A program made the translations under genes and the position numbers. A stretch of 64,000 bases of DNA from Aquilaria yunnanensis (Eukaryota; Streptophyta; Magnoliopsida; Malvales; Thymelaeaceae): NCBI GenBank assembly GCA_039654915.1, contig CM077598.1, forward strand, positions 71,080,041 through 71,144,040. The letters run 5' to 3'. Below, one piece after another: positions 35,802 to 47,058 of this stretch; the first letter of the stretch is position 1, and every line of letters starts with the position of its first letter. The notes under the pieces are model-generated. The model searched no databases and was not told the origin of the DNA. It worked only from the letters and a program-made list of their open reading frames with translations.

Positions 35802-36595
35802 AGATGGGCGACGAGTCTGCCGCCTATTACTGGTCGCTCTTCCTTGGCTAGGCCGAGAAGGGAGAACAAAAGAAGAGGCGTAAGGCATCTAGGAGCGGAT
35901 CATCTTCGGTCAAGAAGGCCAAGAAGGACACCCCTCTTCCCCCTTCGGAGGACGTTTCAGAAGTCGGCGATGTTACTGCTACTTCCACTAAGGCTGGCGA
36001 TGTCATTGCAACTTCCACCAAGGTTGCAACTATCGCGGAGCCTGAAACTGCCGCCGAAGTTCCTGCCGGGGTGATTGCCCTTCCTTCTTCTCTGAGTCTC
36101 GCCACGTCGGCAGATCTTGTGGGCTCTTCGGCGGATCTTCCTACTGAAGATTTAGAAAAGCGCCGAAGGGCCAAGGGTAAACATATTCCTGCCGACATGG
36201 AGGAGGTCGGTGACTCTGATGACGACTGTACCGTGGTTGCGCTAGGTTTGTCTCCTTTTTCCTGCAATCAACTTATATATATATTTTTTATAACCAAGGA
36301 AATTTTACCTGATAAGATGTGTGTTTCTTTTGCAAAGGATCCGGCACCCCTGGCTTGGAAGATTGAGCACGACCGAAGGAGGGATCTTTGGGATTCTCAT
36401 GTCCCGAAGGAAAAAGTCCCGAGGGAGCCATTTTGGTCTTTTACGGAGGACATGAATATGTTCTCCGAAGACTATCGGGAAATGGCTCCCCAAATGGCGA
36501 GGGGCGTGCTTACTCAAGCATCCTTCAAGGTGGTCGCCGAGGAGTGTGCCTCCGAGGATGCCCTTGCTGCAAAAGTTTCCCAGCATGCTGCTCAG

Positions 36596-36704
36596 GTAAC
36601 TCTTCAGGCTCTTCATTTTTCCTTCCCACTTTTTGCCTAAGTGTTTTTTTTTTGGCTTTCCTTGTGCAAATTTTGCTAAGTACCTTCTCCCTTTTTTTTT
36701 GCAG
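36596..36704 (+). other. Intron 3 of the antisense gene, copy A
   Basis: Donor CAG|GTAACT at 36596, a T-rich tract and acceptor GCAG at 36704, phase 0. The coiled-coil exon starts LLGYSGYLQAW. Confidence 0.65.
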
Positions 36705-37416
36705 CTTTTGGGGTATAGCGGATACCTCCAAGCTTGGGCAGCAAAGCAGTCTTCGGCCCGAGCTTGGGCTGAAGACAAACTGGAGAAGGCCAAAGTTTTC
36801 TGTGCCAACTCGATGCTGACGAACACCAAGTTGAACCAAATATGCAAGGAGAAGATTGCCGGTCTTCGGGAGGAGTTCTTGAAGGGCCAAGAGGGGCTCT
36901 TGAAGGATTTTTCCAAGAAGATGTTCGACCTTGGCAACAAATTAATCAGCCTGACTTCAGCCAATGAGACCCTTCAAAAGGAAAAAGGAAGGGGAGTCTG
37001 CCCTCCTGGCAAAGGCAATGGCTGAAAATGCCGAACTCCAGGCCAAGGTCGACTCACTGAAGGAGAGTTTGGAGAAGAAGAAGAAAATCAAGGAGCTGGA
37101 GAAGGAGATTTCCGACCTTCAGCAGGAGGTTTCGGATCTTCATCATGAGGCAGACGAGTTGGACGTTGAAAGAGATGAAGCCGTCCAGACGTCCAAGGTT
37201 GCTTTTCAGGACAATTTCTGCCTTGCTCGTTATCAATTTCTGAAGAAGTATCCGGACCTCGATCCTTCCTTTCTGGCTGCCCTGGATATTCCCAGGGGGC
37301 CTCGGTGGATGTGGTCAAGAGTGGAGTTCCTCAACTTTCCGCCGCTTCCTCCTGCACCGAAGGTTGTAGCGAAGAGCTTAGGAGCCAAAGCTTCCCATAA
37401 CGCCGAGGTCCCGTAG

Positions 37417-37836
37417 ATATTCTAGGACCTTTGCCTTCTTCTTCTTCTTTGTACTTTCCTTTTTGTAATCTTCTCCTTGTACCAAGACCTTCTTCAATGA
37501 ATTACTTTGGCTAAGTCTTTTTGAGCAATTTTTGTTTCCCACTTGTCCCGATCATTTTCGGTCAATGGACTTCGGTACTTTCTTTGCTCATTTCGTCGGC
37601 CATTCTTCGGGAGGTCTTTCACCATTTGTGAAGTCCCTTTAGGCAAAGTTTAGCCTATCCCTTGCCGGCTGTGTTCGGTAGACTTGCCATCTTTTGGGGC
37701 GCATAACCAACTTCGGAAGGAACCGGAGACTTTCGGGAGTTCCATGCTTCAGCTCTGTTCGGCAAACATTCTCATACGGGAAAATTTTCTATACTTAGAC
37801 AAATTTCTGGCTTTCACCATTTCCTGTCTAAAAATT
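37417..37836. other. Spacer between antisense gene and pol of Tat A
   Basis: No coding potential. The antisense gene and pol converge here tail to tail, as in element B at 59696-60150. Confidence 0.5.
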
Positions 37837-39060
37837 CTAAGTGTAGAATTTCTTTAAGGCGCCCGAATGCCTTATTCTTTGCAGTTTTCCTTCTTTGGTG
37901 TTGCCGAGCTTGTATACTCCCTAAGACTAGATAAGGTCCTTTCCCGTTTGGCCGAAGTACCCCACAGGACGGCTTTCGGGGTTCCAATTCGGCCTTTTGG
38001 GGGCGAGGTCTCTTTTTCCTTGTTTTTTTCCTTCGTTGCCTATTATGTAGGTTTGCACTTATGGGCCCCTTTTGCCGAAACGGCATAATTTTGAACTCAG
38101 CCTTTTGCCAACTAAGTCGAGGTTAGTTCTCAACTTTCGTCAAACATCTATGTGATGGCCGAACTCGTTCAAATGGATAGTGGCTTCTGCACTGGAGATA
38201 AGTGAAAGAAATGTCTCCGCGTTGGAAGTTCTCCTGGCCACTTTCCCTTTGCCTCTCTTATAGTCCCTCTTTTGGCTACCTCTGTTGCTCGGTGGTTGCG
38301 CTAGTGGGCTGAAGTGCATTTTTATTTCGAGGTTGGCGACGGATTCTTGAAATCCTCTTTTGCCGGCATGGTTGCTAGGAGTTCTGCCTGTTCCCCCACT
38401 TAGTGAAGTAGTCCTCTGCTATTATGTAGAACTTCACATCTTTGGGTGTTGTTTGGAGTGGCCCGGTGCAATCTTTCCGAGGTTATCCGCTCCGAAGGCA
38501 GTCCTCGGGTGCTAGCGTGTTTTTGGCCATTTTCACTCTTCTTGGATGAATTGTCCTACACCCATTTTACCGATATATCTTAATAACGGAATTGCGTACC
38601 TTTGCCTGTATAGCTTTTCCTTAATATCGTCTGGAATGTCTTTGCACTTCCTGCCTTTTTATGAGGATTTTCGGGAATTCTTGGTTGCGAGATTCCTCTT
38701 TATAGGATCTTTCCACCTTTTGTGCGAGGTTATTACACCTAGCGTTGCCATGCTCAGATGGCCCAACACTTTTTGGTAAGCAAATTTGATCGTTTTGGTG
38801 GCCTCCCTGGCTTCGGGCCCCCGAGGGGGTATCGCAGCGTTCTGACGTTCTGCGCTCGGGGCTCCACTATCAAGGAGTTTCCACTCTGGACCAACCTTCA
38901 CTTTGTCTCCTTTATTGGTTTCAACCTTCCCTTCTTCTGGGAATTCGGCAATGCAGTCACCAGTACTTGGGCGTTCATTGCCCCTCTAGGCTTATACGTG
39001 ATGTAGTACTCTCTGAGTTCGATGCACCATTTCGATAGTCTTTTTTGAATGCTCTACTTT
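37837..39060 (-). pseudogene. Tat A pol remnant: RNase H end and integrase
   Basis: Read right to left: RLSKWCIEL ... YYITYKPRGAMNAQ near 39000 (end of the RT-associated RNase H); a spacer; then DIPDDIKEKLYRQRYAIPLL at about 38570-38645 (integrase start); DVKFYIIAEDYFTKW near 38450 (core with Asp); LRTNLDL; and YKLGNT-EGKL-RIRHSGALKKFYT ending in TAG at 37839-37837. The same order and the same final word occur in element B at 58551-59695. The core is shortened and frames change, so it is dead. The stretch 39061-39301 continues without recognisable domains up to the Copia LTR. Confidence 0.7.
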
Positions 39061-39301
39061 GCTTTTTCACGGCATTGCGCGGAGGCAGGTCACTTCGGAC
39101 AGCGGTCGTGTCCTGGGAGGTAGAGTCAGTGCCTTCTGCCCGCAAGTCAAGTTGTAAACGACCTTTCGGGGCAATGGGTTTTGACTTCGTTGCCGAGGAG
39201 ATGGCAATTTTTTCCTCGGCTGTAGAACTCTTTCGGCGGGGAGGTCTGGGTCGTCGTGACCCTGCTTTTCCCGTAGGTCGTACTTCGGGTAGCATGGTTC
39301 C

Positions 39302-40718
39302 TGTTAGTGTTGTGCCCAAAAAGCCAGTCATGAGATGATTGTATTTTTGCACATTGAGTCATGATATTTTATTGAGGCATTAATCCAGCAATTATGTTTG
39401 TTGTTTTGTTTCTGCGTAACGTAATAAACATAATTGTAACCCTAGAATAATGATATTCTTAAATGTCCCTAGTCCAGTATTATTGTGGAGCGGGTTGCAA
39501 TAATACATAATGACTAGCATATGTGGAGACTAATATGAGATATGTAGTCTACATATGGGTACAAGTTGGAGAACTTGTGTACTGGACCGACCCACCATGA
39601 GAACACTTCATGGATCGTTATATGAGTGTCATAAGTGATTCTCATAGTGATCATGGTATATGTAGTCCTTCGACCTAAGATCATCAAGGTTCCCTACATG
39701 TGAGTCACATACTTTGATACTTTCCTTTGTTGCTCGTAACTGAGTGAACTTGAAGGAGGTCATTGGGTATGTCACATATCATGCGGAGGGATTTGTATGA
39801 TCAAGATGGGATTTGTCCCTCCTATGTAACGGGAGTGATATCTTTGGGCCCCTTGATAGAGTGAGACTTAGAAAATGCATGACCATTCTCCGATGAGTTG
39901 ATATATGATATCAATGTTGTCTGTTTAAGTTGGTCTACTCGGTAATCAAGAAACCAAAGATTGGGCTATACGAGAGTGACACATTCCATGTCTCGTGCTT
40001 AGTCTTGATATCTTGGACAAAGGGACAATGGCATATATCGGTGATGATCATAAAGGTTTAGTCGAATCACCGACAATCTTGTCACTTGGGTAGCAATGAT
40101 GTGTTGCTAGACACCGCTCATTACTTATGATCATAAATGTGATTTATTATCATTGCCAAGGTGGTAAGAGCCTATTGGGTCGTACCCATAGAGCTATTTG
40201 GATCATTAGAGTGCATGGGCTAATTATTTGGGTTATGGTTTCACTTTAATTTCATATTAACAATGGGCCCAACAGTTGAGCCATTATTAAGCCTGAAATT
40301 AAAGCCCAATTGAATTAGAGCTTGGAAACCCATTAGGCATGGAAGTTGAGTCTCACTATAAATACAACTTTTAGTGAGAAATTCTCAAGTCTCCTTGCCC
40401 TAGCCTCCCAAAGAGGACAGCTGCACTCTTCTCTTGCCTTTCCTTGGAGCACACAAGCTAGCAATGTGAGCGCAAGAGAAATGCATCTGCCGAGATGTGG
40501 TGGAAGCATGGTGATCCCGAGAGGCTCGTGTGGATACCATAGAGAGCTTGAACACGTCAACTGTTCAAGTTTTGTGATTCAACTCTATAGTTGAGCAAGA
40601 GATCTCAACCGAAAATTAGGTATGAAAATTTTTGAACACCCGGTTTACCCCGTTTCACTTGGATCCTAGAAGGTTTCGGTTAAATTCTGCTACGCTATTT
40701 GGCTCGCAAAACACAACA
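39302..40718 (+). mobile_element. Copia solo LTR (1417 bp) without TSD
   Basis: It begins TGTTAGTGTTG and ends ACACAACA, with the same length as the LTR at 5057-6473 and a TATAAATA box at 40357-40364. The flanks GTTCC and GAAAA do not match. The left flank is Tat A (minus strand, RNase H region), the right flank is Tat B (plus strand, RT start). This fits recombination between the LTRs of two Copia insertions rather than one insertion. Confidence 0.85.
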
Positions 40719-41001
40719 GAAAAGATGCAATGGAAAGGGAAATGAGTGATCTTGAAAAAATAGAAACAGATGATGTAGAACTTTTCCTTGCACAAAGTAC
40801 CTGAGTGCGGAAAAAACTAGTCAAAGGTGACAAGAAAAAACTTGTATCATTTCTATTAATGAAGAAAGATCTATTTTCTCTCTCTCTGAAGGATATGCTC
40901 GGAGTAGACCCAGGTACAATTCAGCATAGCCTTAAAGTATGGCTAGAAGGGAAGCCCATTCGACAGAAAAAGTGTAACATTTCAGCACATAAGAACAATT
41001 T
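40719..41001 (+). pseudogene. Tat B pol, protease-RT junction
   Basis: The frame reads KKKLVSFLLMKKDLFSLSLK, then DMLGVDPGTIQHSL and KPIRQKK. This is the pre-RT block of Tat-lineage pol (..F.W...DMPGI.P..I.H.L...KPV.QK). A TGA at 40802 interrupts it. The text runs in the same frame into 49547 once the complete element at 41002-49541 and one copy of its TSD are left out. The upstream gag and protease are absent, replaced by the Copia LTR. Confidence 0.8.
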
Positions 41002-43484
41002 TGTTACCCATTCCAGGGTAGTAAAGTTATGGTGCCAAAACTGTGCGTTTAAACTCCCAGGTTTGGTGTGTCCTGTAGGTCATCAGAACAACACCCCTAG
41101 TGTACATACTCAAGTGACCCTCTTGAGCACTATGTAAATACATGCATATTGGTCTAACCATAACACACATATTTACATTTATGCACACTATGACAACTAA
41201 GAAGGAAAACACTAGCACAAGTCTTAGTTTTGGCTTCCACACATTAGGCAATCTTGTTAAGTTCTAGTGACCAGCTACTGCACCTGTAACTCTCACTAAT
41301 AAACTGTATCATTATAGCCAGATGGCCCCTTGTTTTATTTGCCCCATTATCAAGTAGAGACTTAGAGAAAACCAAGGAATTTTTTTTTACATCAATAGCC
41401 CACCTATGGACCAAGTTATGGATTTTTGAAGTTGGTTACAAAATTCTAACCAAATAAACAGTAACTCAGCCGATTTGCAACATCATATCTTTGGTACAGG
41501 GCTCTAAATCCAGAAATTCAAAATCCCAGTTAACCCTTTATATGTCCTCTAGGTGTGGTAAAAATTTTATACCAAAATTCATTCTACACAGGGAGATATT
41601 AAACTTTAGGTCCAGAGTCGAAGTTATGGCAACTTTTGGACCATTTTGCCCATACATTTTTTCCAAACCATGCAAACACTTCATTCAGAAGGGAAAAGCC
41701 CTCCAAGGCTATACCATATATGTCCATTACACATAGGAATTATATTCCCTTTCTTTTAACAACTTTCTGTGGTCCAAACAAAATTTACAAGTAAGCAGCC
41801 CATCATTCACACTTAGGCAGCTTTGCACCACATCACTTACATAGCGAAAACATTACTCAAATGTTCACATACTTGTCTCATTTTACATACAATACATGTA
41901 CATGCATACATTCACTACAATATGGTCTTAACTCAGCTAAATACGCACCCTAGGTTACAGGAGGTCCTGAGACAAAATGGACTCCCAAAACACGATGCTG
42001 GACAGCTGCTGCACAACAAAATAAGTACCACCATTAAAAATACCAAATGTCCTCCTAAAATCACCAAAATTTCCAGATCATAACTAGAGATATGGAAGTT
42101 CATGTACCTGAAATTTTAGATTAAAACTCAAACTGAAAAGGTTATTTTTATGGTGATCTATCAGCTGGACCTGAAATGACAGAATTGAGGGGAGTAAGTT
42201 TCATTGAGAAACTTAGTAAGGGTAACGCTTGGTTTCTTAAGCTAATGTGATCCTCATTAAAACCTGAATCCAAATACACTAAAACAAAAAAACCACAATG
42301 CATATATAAAAGATATAGCAATCAAATGCAGCAGCCAAACACAAACAACAAACACATGAAATGTGGCAGCAACATATACCATAGGTTAGTCCATAAAACA
42401 CATAATAAACATAACCAAATCACTATGGCAGCCTTCCTCAAGCTAATGCTTGGTCTTACGAGGATTCTAACACTAGTTAGTACTAACTTTGGGCTCTAGA
42501 AACCCTCATTTCACTGCCATCTTTGCGCACTTGACAATAGATCACAAAAGCTTCAATAAGTGCACTCCCCTCAATAAGCTTGGTCCATCAAGCTCATGGC
42601 TCTCTTCGAAGTTTATCCATAGCTCCATGGATGTTCAAAAATAAAAAAAAAAACCCATGAGAGCAAGAGAACCCTTACCAAAGTGGGTAGGCCAAAAATG
42701 AAGCTTGATCCTTGAAGTATGCAAGAAATAGCTCTAGTTTGCTTCCAATTGCTTCCTTTTGCCTTCAATTTCAATCAATTGCAAGTTTGAAGGTGTGGTG
42801 CCTATGGAGGAAGTATGGGTGTGTTCTTGGGATGGGAGAGGATGAAAATGAGAGAGGGATAAGTGATTTGGGCACTTAAATGGCCTTAAATGAGCTTAAG
42901 GGCACAAAACACACTTAACAAACTTAAGCATGCTTTATGTCATTTTCTTTCTCACTAATTATGGTTTCTTTGTCTTAAACTCATTGGTACACATGTGCCC
43001 AACATTTTTGACTAATTATCAAGTCTTGGCTGCCTCCCCCATGGTGGTATAACCCCACAATTCCACCCTTAGACTTAAGTCAAAAGCTTGAACACCTTAA
43101 GGTTTAGACTAGGACATTTAGGTCCTTATTGCCTTTGGTGTTTCCTTTGTCCAAACTTGTCTTCCATGATCAATTTCATCCTCCAATAGCACTTTCATAC
43201 CATTCATATCCTTCCCATAACTCTCCAAGTCTTTTTCTTGATAGGTTTGAAATTGAGTACCCGAATTTCTAAAACCTTACAAAAAAGTCCATAAGTTGCT
43301 TGAGAAACAAGCAATCCTTAAGGCTTTTCTTGGGGACAAAGTTGCCAACTTGGAGCAGTTTTAAGGAGGTTTTGATCATACCTTTTACCCCCCATACTAC
43401 AATCACTATGGTGAGAATTACACAATATAATGGTTTTTATCCATTATGACACTTGTAATTCTCCCATTTTGTGAGGTGGTAACA
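41002..43484 (-). repeat. 3' LTR of the complete family F element
   Basis: 2483 bp, TGTTACC to GGTAACA on the minus strand, preceded (at higher coordinates) by the PPT. Same length as its partner. Confidence 0.95.
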
Positions 43485-43498
43485 ATCCTTCCCCCTTT
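43485..43498 (-). other. Polypurine tract of the family F element
   Basis: The minus strand reads AAAGGGGGAAGGAT directly before the LTR start TGTTACC. Confidence 0.9.
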
Positions 43499-43529
43499 AG
43501 AAATTTTGGTCCTCCAAAAATAGCCTTTA

Positions 43530-44080
43530 GCTTCGGGTATTCTTCAAGATACCTTTCCACAAAGGTCTTTTTCAGTTTCCCAGGTTACTTATTTTTCAGA
43601 GTGGTGTGACCACTAAACTTTAACCTATGGGAATAAGTTTGTTTCTTAACCTTCTAGTATCCTTGGCTAAGATAGCTATAGGTTTCTTTTCATATGTCAA
43701 GTTAGGTTCCAACTATATGTCTTCCACTAAAATAGCATGCTTTGTGTCCAATAGGCACTTCTTAAGCATATTGATGTGAAAAACATTATGAAAACTTGAC
43801 ATGCTTGGCGGTAAAGCTAACCTGTATGCTACCTTGCCAACTCTGTCCAAGATCTCATAAGGACCGATGTATCTTGGAGCTAACTTGGTTCTTTTGCCAA
43901 ATCTAATAGTGCCTTTGGTTGGTGCAACTTTCAGCCAAACATTGCCACCAACCTCAAATTCCAAGTCTTTCATTCTTTTATTCACATAGGCTGTGGTTCT
44001 TTAAGCATATAGATTTGGTCCTTGAAATACAGTAATCCTTGCTGGTAGGCAAAGGATTGATACAAGGAACCTGTTTCCTC
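43530..44080 (-). pseudogene. Family F integrase ends and chromodomain relic
   Basis: Two integrase pieces are fused. First comes the start (FAYQQGLLYFKDQIYM, near 44070-44010). A jump follows to the C-terminus: MKDLEFEVGGNVWLKVAPTK, LAPRYIGPYEILDRVGKVAY and FHNVFHINMLKKCLLD. The catalytic core between them is missing. A tail with KPIAILAKDTRRLRNK and, in another frame, EEYPKL resembles the chromodomain at the same place in element D. This element therefore cannot encode an active integrase. Confidence 0.8.
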
Positions 44081-44089
44081 TCCTGATAT

Positions 44090-44672
44090 CATTTACAGTC
44101 TTTGGTCTTTCCCATTCTTGCACTGCTTTGACCTTTTTAGGGTTTGCCTTAAGGCCTTGTGCATCTATGATGTGTCCTAGGAAAGACACTTCCGTTATCT
44201 AGAATTCACACTTGGATAACTTAGCATAAAGCTGATGCTATAACAGAGTCTTTAAGACAATCTTCAGATGATGTTCATGTTTATTTTCATCCTTGGAATA
44301 CACTAGGATGTCATCAATGAACACAACCACAAATTTGTCCAGATGTGGTCTGAACACCCTATTCATCAAGTCCATGAAAGCAGCTGGGGCATTAGTCAAA
44401 CCAAATGGCATGACTTTATACTCATAATGCCCATATTTAGTTCTGAATGCAGTCTTAGGAATATCTTCTTCCTTTACTCTCAATTGGAAGTATCTAGATC
44501 TCAAATCTATCTTGGAGAAGATCTTAGCTCCCTTAAGTTGATCAAATAGATCCTCAATCCTAGGGAGTGGATAATTGTTCTTGATAGTCACTGCATTAAG
44601 CTTCCTGTAGTCAATGCATAGTCTCAAAGATCCATCCTTCTTTTTCACAAAGAGAACAGGAGCTCCCCATGG
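44090..44672 (-). pseudogene. Family F reverse transcriptase, motif IDD intact
   Basis: Blocks in order: [73 protein letters not shown] and [16 protein letters not shown], then FLGHIIDAQGLKANP. The catalytic Asp pair is intact. Stops occur before GAPVLFVKK and after LKTLL. Right after TVNDIR, where SFLGLA.YYRRF is expected, the text jumps to the integrase start, so the RNase H is deleted. Confidence 0.88.
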
Positions 44673-45421
44673 TTAAACACATGGCCTTATGAACCCCTTT
44701 TCAAGAAGTTCATCAAGTTGTTTCTTGAGCTCATTCATCTCTGTGATTGGCATTCTGTAAGGAGGTATGGATATTGGACTAGCTCCTGGTTGCAACTTGA
44801 TCTCAAACTCAATTTTCCTTAGTGGAGGAATACCTGGGAGGTCTTTCAGAAAGACTTGTCGAAAGTCTCTCACTACAGGTATTCTATCTACTTCTTCTTC
44901 ACAGTGCAATTGATTCAATGCATAACAATAATCATGCTCAGAAATCATAGGTATGTCATCTAGTACTTCTAGCTCTGTGCCATGCATTTCATACACTAAT
45001 TCCTTACAATTCACTAATGCATGCACTTCACCATCAGCCAATGTGATTTCCATCTTAGCACAATGAATTCTTATGTTATGCATAACAAGCCAATTCATAC
45101 ACAGCACAAAATCATACTTAGGAATGTCCAACACTAGCAGATTAGTCATAACCTTAGTCTTTTCTACTGCTAGCTCACATTCCTTAGCTAGGTCAGTAGT
45201 GAAAAGACATTGACTACCTACTGTTTTCACTAAGGATATCCTAGGCATGATTTCAGTACGCAATTTCATGGCTTTAACAAATTTCCTAGACACTATAGAC
45301 ACAGATGCACCAGTATCAAAAAGAACACTAACAGGCATACCATTAAGGTAAATGTTACCTCTTAGTGCTCTTCCCTGCTCTGATGTCTTTGGCCTCTCCA
45401 CTTGGAAGACTCTGCCAGCTC
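44673..45421 (-). pseudogene. Family F protease and pre-RT region, DTGAS intact
   Basis: A 242-codon frame contains VLFDTGASVSIVSRKFVKAM, a retropepsin active site with the intact D-T-G, and YDFVLCMNWL, the closing motif. Then follow FLKDLPGIPPLRKIEFEIKL and PYRMPITEMNELKKQLDELL leading into the RT. Among the best-preserved frames of the window. It ends at a TAA where the conserved SPWGAPVLF should start (Ser changed to stop). Confidence 0.88.
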
Positions 45422-46892
45422 TCTACACTGGAGGCTGAGGCATTGGAGGAACTGGTCTCTGCTGTCCCTCCCTTGGTGGTCCGCCTCTAGGTCCTACCCC
45501 AATAAACCTTACTAAACCTTGGTCTTCTGGCCTCCTTTGAGCCTGTGGGTAGTCTTTGATCCAATGATCCATGGATCCACATCTTAGACATGCATGGGTG
45601 TCAAAATAGCAAGGTTTCTTTCCATGAAACTTCCTGCATTTAGGGCACCTTAGGCTAGGGAACTTCCCCTTAACCTTGCCCTCACCACCATGATGAGAAT
45701 TCTTGGCAATTCCTTTGCCGTGTGGTGGCTTCTTCTGGTTGCCTCCTGCCTGACTACTTTCCCCTGGTCCACTAGGAAAGTACTTATTCTCATACTCTTC
45801 TTGCTCTACTAATAGAGCTTTCTACACTGCTTGATAGTATGTAACTGCTCCAAAAGGTCTAATAGCCTTTCTAATGTCTGACTTTAGGCCTCTAAAAAAT
45901 TTTTTGGCCTTCAATTCCTCAAGTCCATGATACTGAGGAGCATACCTCACCAACTGATTGAATTTGTTCTTATACTCTAGGAAACTGAGGTTGTCCTGCC
46001 TTAGAGCATCAAATTCAACTTGCTTCATATCCTTGATGGCATCACTAATGTACTATTCTTGGAATAGTTATGTGAACTCTGGCCAGCTCATCTCAATATC
46101 ACTTCCTGGCCTTCTCCCCTTCTGGAAAGCATACCTATCTCTGGTGTTTCTCCACAACATCTCTGCACTGCCTACCAGATTGTAGGTAGCCAGTGACACT
46201 CTCTTGGTGGAGCTGAGTGGCATCCTCTCAAACATTTTTTCAATGAAGATTAACCACTCCTTAGCTTTCTCTAGCCCAACTCTTCCATCAAACTGTGGAG
46301 GTCTCAAGCCTTGAAACCTCTCCAACAGTCTGACCTCATCTAGTTCTTCTAGATCCTCTAATCTATGTCTCCTGGATCTGTGAGAGTCTTCTGTATGGTG
46401 ATGCTCTCTATGATCTCTCTACCTTCTCCTGGATCTTCTCTCATGGTCTTCCTCAATTTTATTCCTAGTGGAGGAATGGTCATAGACTGAGGGATTAGTC
46501 CTAGACACCTGACCAATCTCAGATCTTACTCTTTTGCCTCTTGGATTTCCCCTATCCTCATCTTCCTCCTCAACAGTTTCATCATTTGTGTCTTTCAAGC
46601 TTCCAGAAGGAACATCTTTAGATGTGTTCATAGTATCCTCTTCTGGTTGTTGCTGTGCATCCTGAACTGGTTCTGCTGGAGCTATTTGAACTCCCTATTA
46701 TTGTCCTTGAATTAGCCTTACTAAGTTTTCATTGATTAAAGCTCAGTTCCTCTGAAGCTCTAACCAAACCTGAGGCACTTTAGGGTTTGGTGCCCCCTAT
46801 TGCCCTTGATTCCCTCTATTCTGTTCATTTCTTTGTTGCCCAGAATTAGTAGGAGGCCTTCGAGGTGGTTCCCCACTCCATGTGGCAACCAT
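45422..46892 (-). pseudogene. Family F gag with zinc knuckle
   Basis: The likely start is the ATG at 46892-46890 (MVATWSGEPPRRPP). A variable charged region follows, then LRPPQFDGRVGLEKAKEWLI, NLVGSAEMLWRNTRD, VEFDALRQDNLSFLEYKNKF, and FFRGLKSDIRKAIRPF, the gag helices of chromoviruses. The C-terminal part has CPKCRKFHGKKPC and CLRCGSMDHWIKDY, the second with the last Cys changed to Tyr. At least six stops break the frame, several TAG where CAG is expected. It would form the particle shell. Confidence 0.82.
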
Positions 46893-47041
46893 GTTTACTT
46901 CCTGCATTAATGATCCATCATAGAGCACATATAAAGATCATAGGTATTTCAATGGTACTTGACACTAGCAGCTGACCAAACTGAGTTCATATATGTAGAT
47001 GCATGCAATGCAACTATATGCAATGTTCATGTATAAACCAT

Positions 47042-47053
47042 GCTCTGATACCA
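47042..47053 (-). other. Primer-binding site for initiator tRNA-Met
   Basis: The minus strand reads TGGTATCAGAGC, complementary to the 3' end of initiator tRNA-Met. It starts 5 bp after the end of the 5' LTR at 47059. Confidence 0.95.
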
Positions 47054-47058
47054 ACTTT

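Larger units (their letters stand above)
34899..37416 (+). pseudogene. Antisense extra gene of Tat element A, four exons
   Basis: The gene lies opposite to the gag-pol strand, between pol and the 3' LTR, where Tat elements are known to carry extra ORFs. Proposed exons: 34899-35730, 35802-about 36240, 36338-36595, 36705-37416. Intron 1 (GTAAGT...CAG) and intron 3 (GTAACT, then a T-run and GCAG) keep the frame; intron 2 needs a donor near 36236 to do so. Residues 1-280 resemble the 'putative gypsy type transposon' domain (AVNQLPPNLFCYFNAFLCMC, WRGWQRKFFFLKVAEAW). The middle is acidic and Ser-rich with a basic KKRRK patch; the end is a long coiled coil (KELEKEISDLQQEVSDLHHE). Damage: stop codons at 35046 and after FLG near 35850, and a frameshift near 36985. 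Function unknown. Confidence 0.7.

Noticed and set aside
36305..36964. A 219-codon minus-strand frame
   Set aside because: Shadow of exons 3 and 4 of the antisense gene; the plus strand has splice signals, coiled coil and a homologue in copies B and C.
34899..37416. Host gene interpretation of the antisense gene
   Set aside because: It repeats in elements B and C at the same place relative to pol and LTR, so it belongs to the mobile element, although capture of a host gene long ago remains possible.
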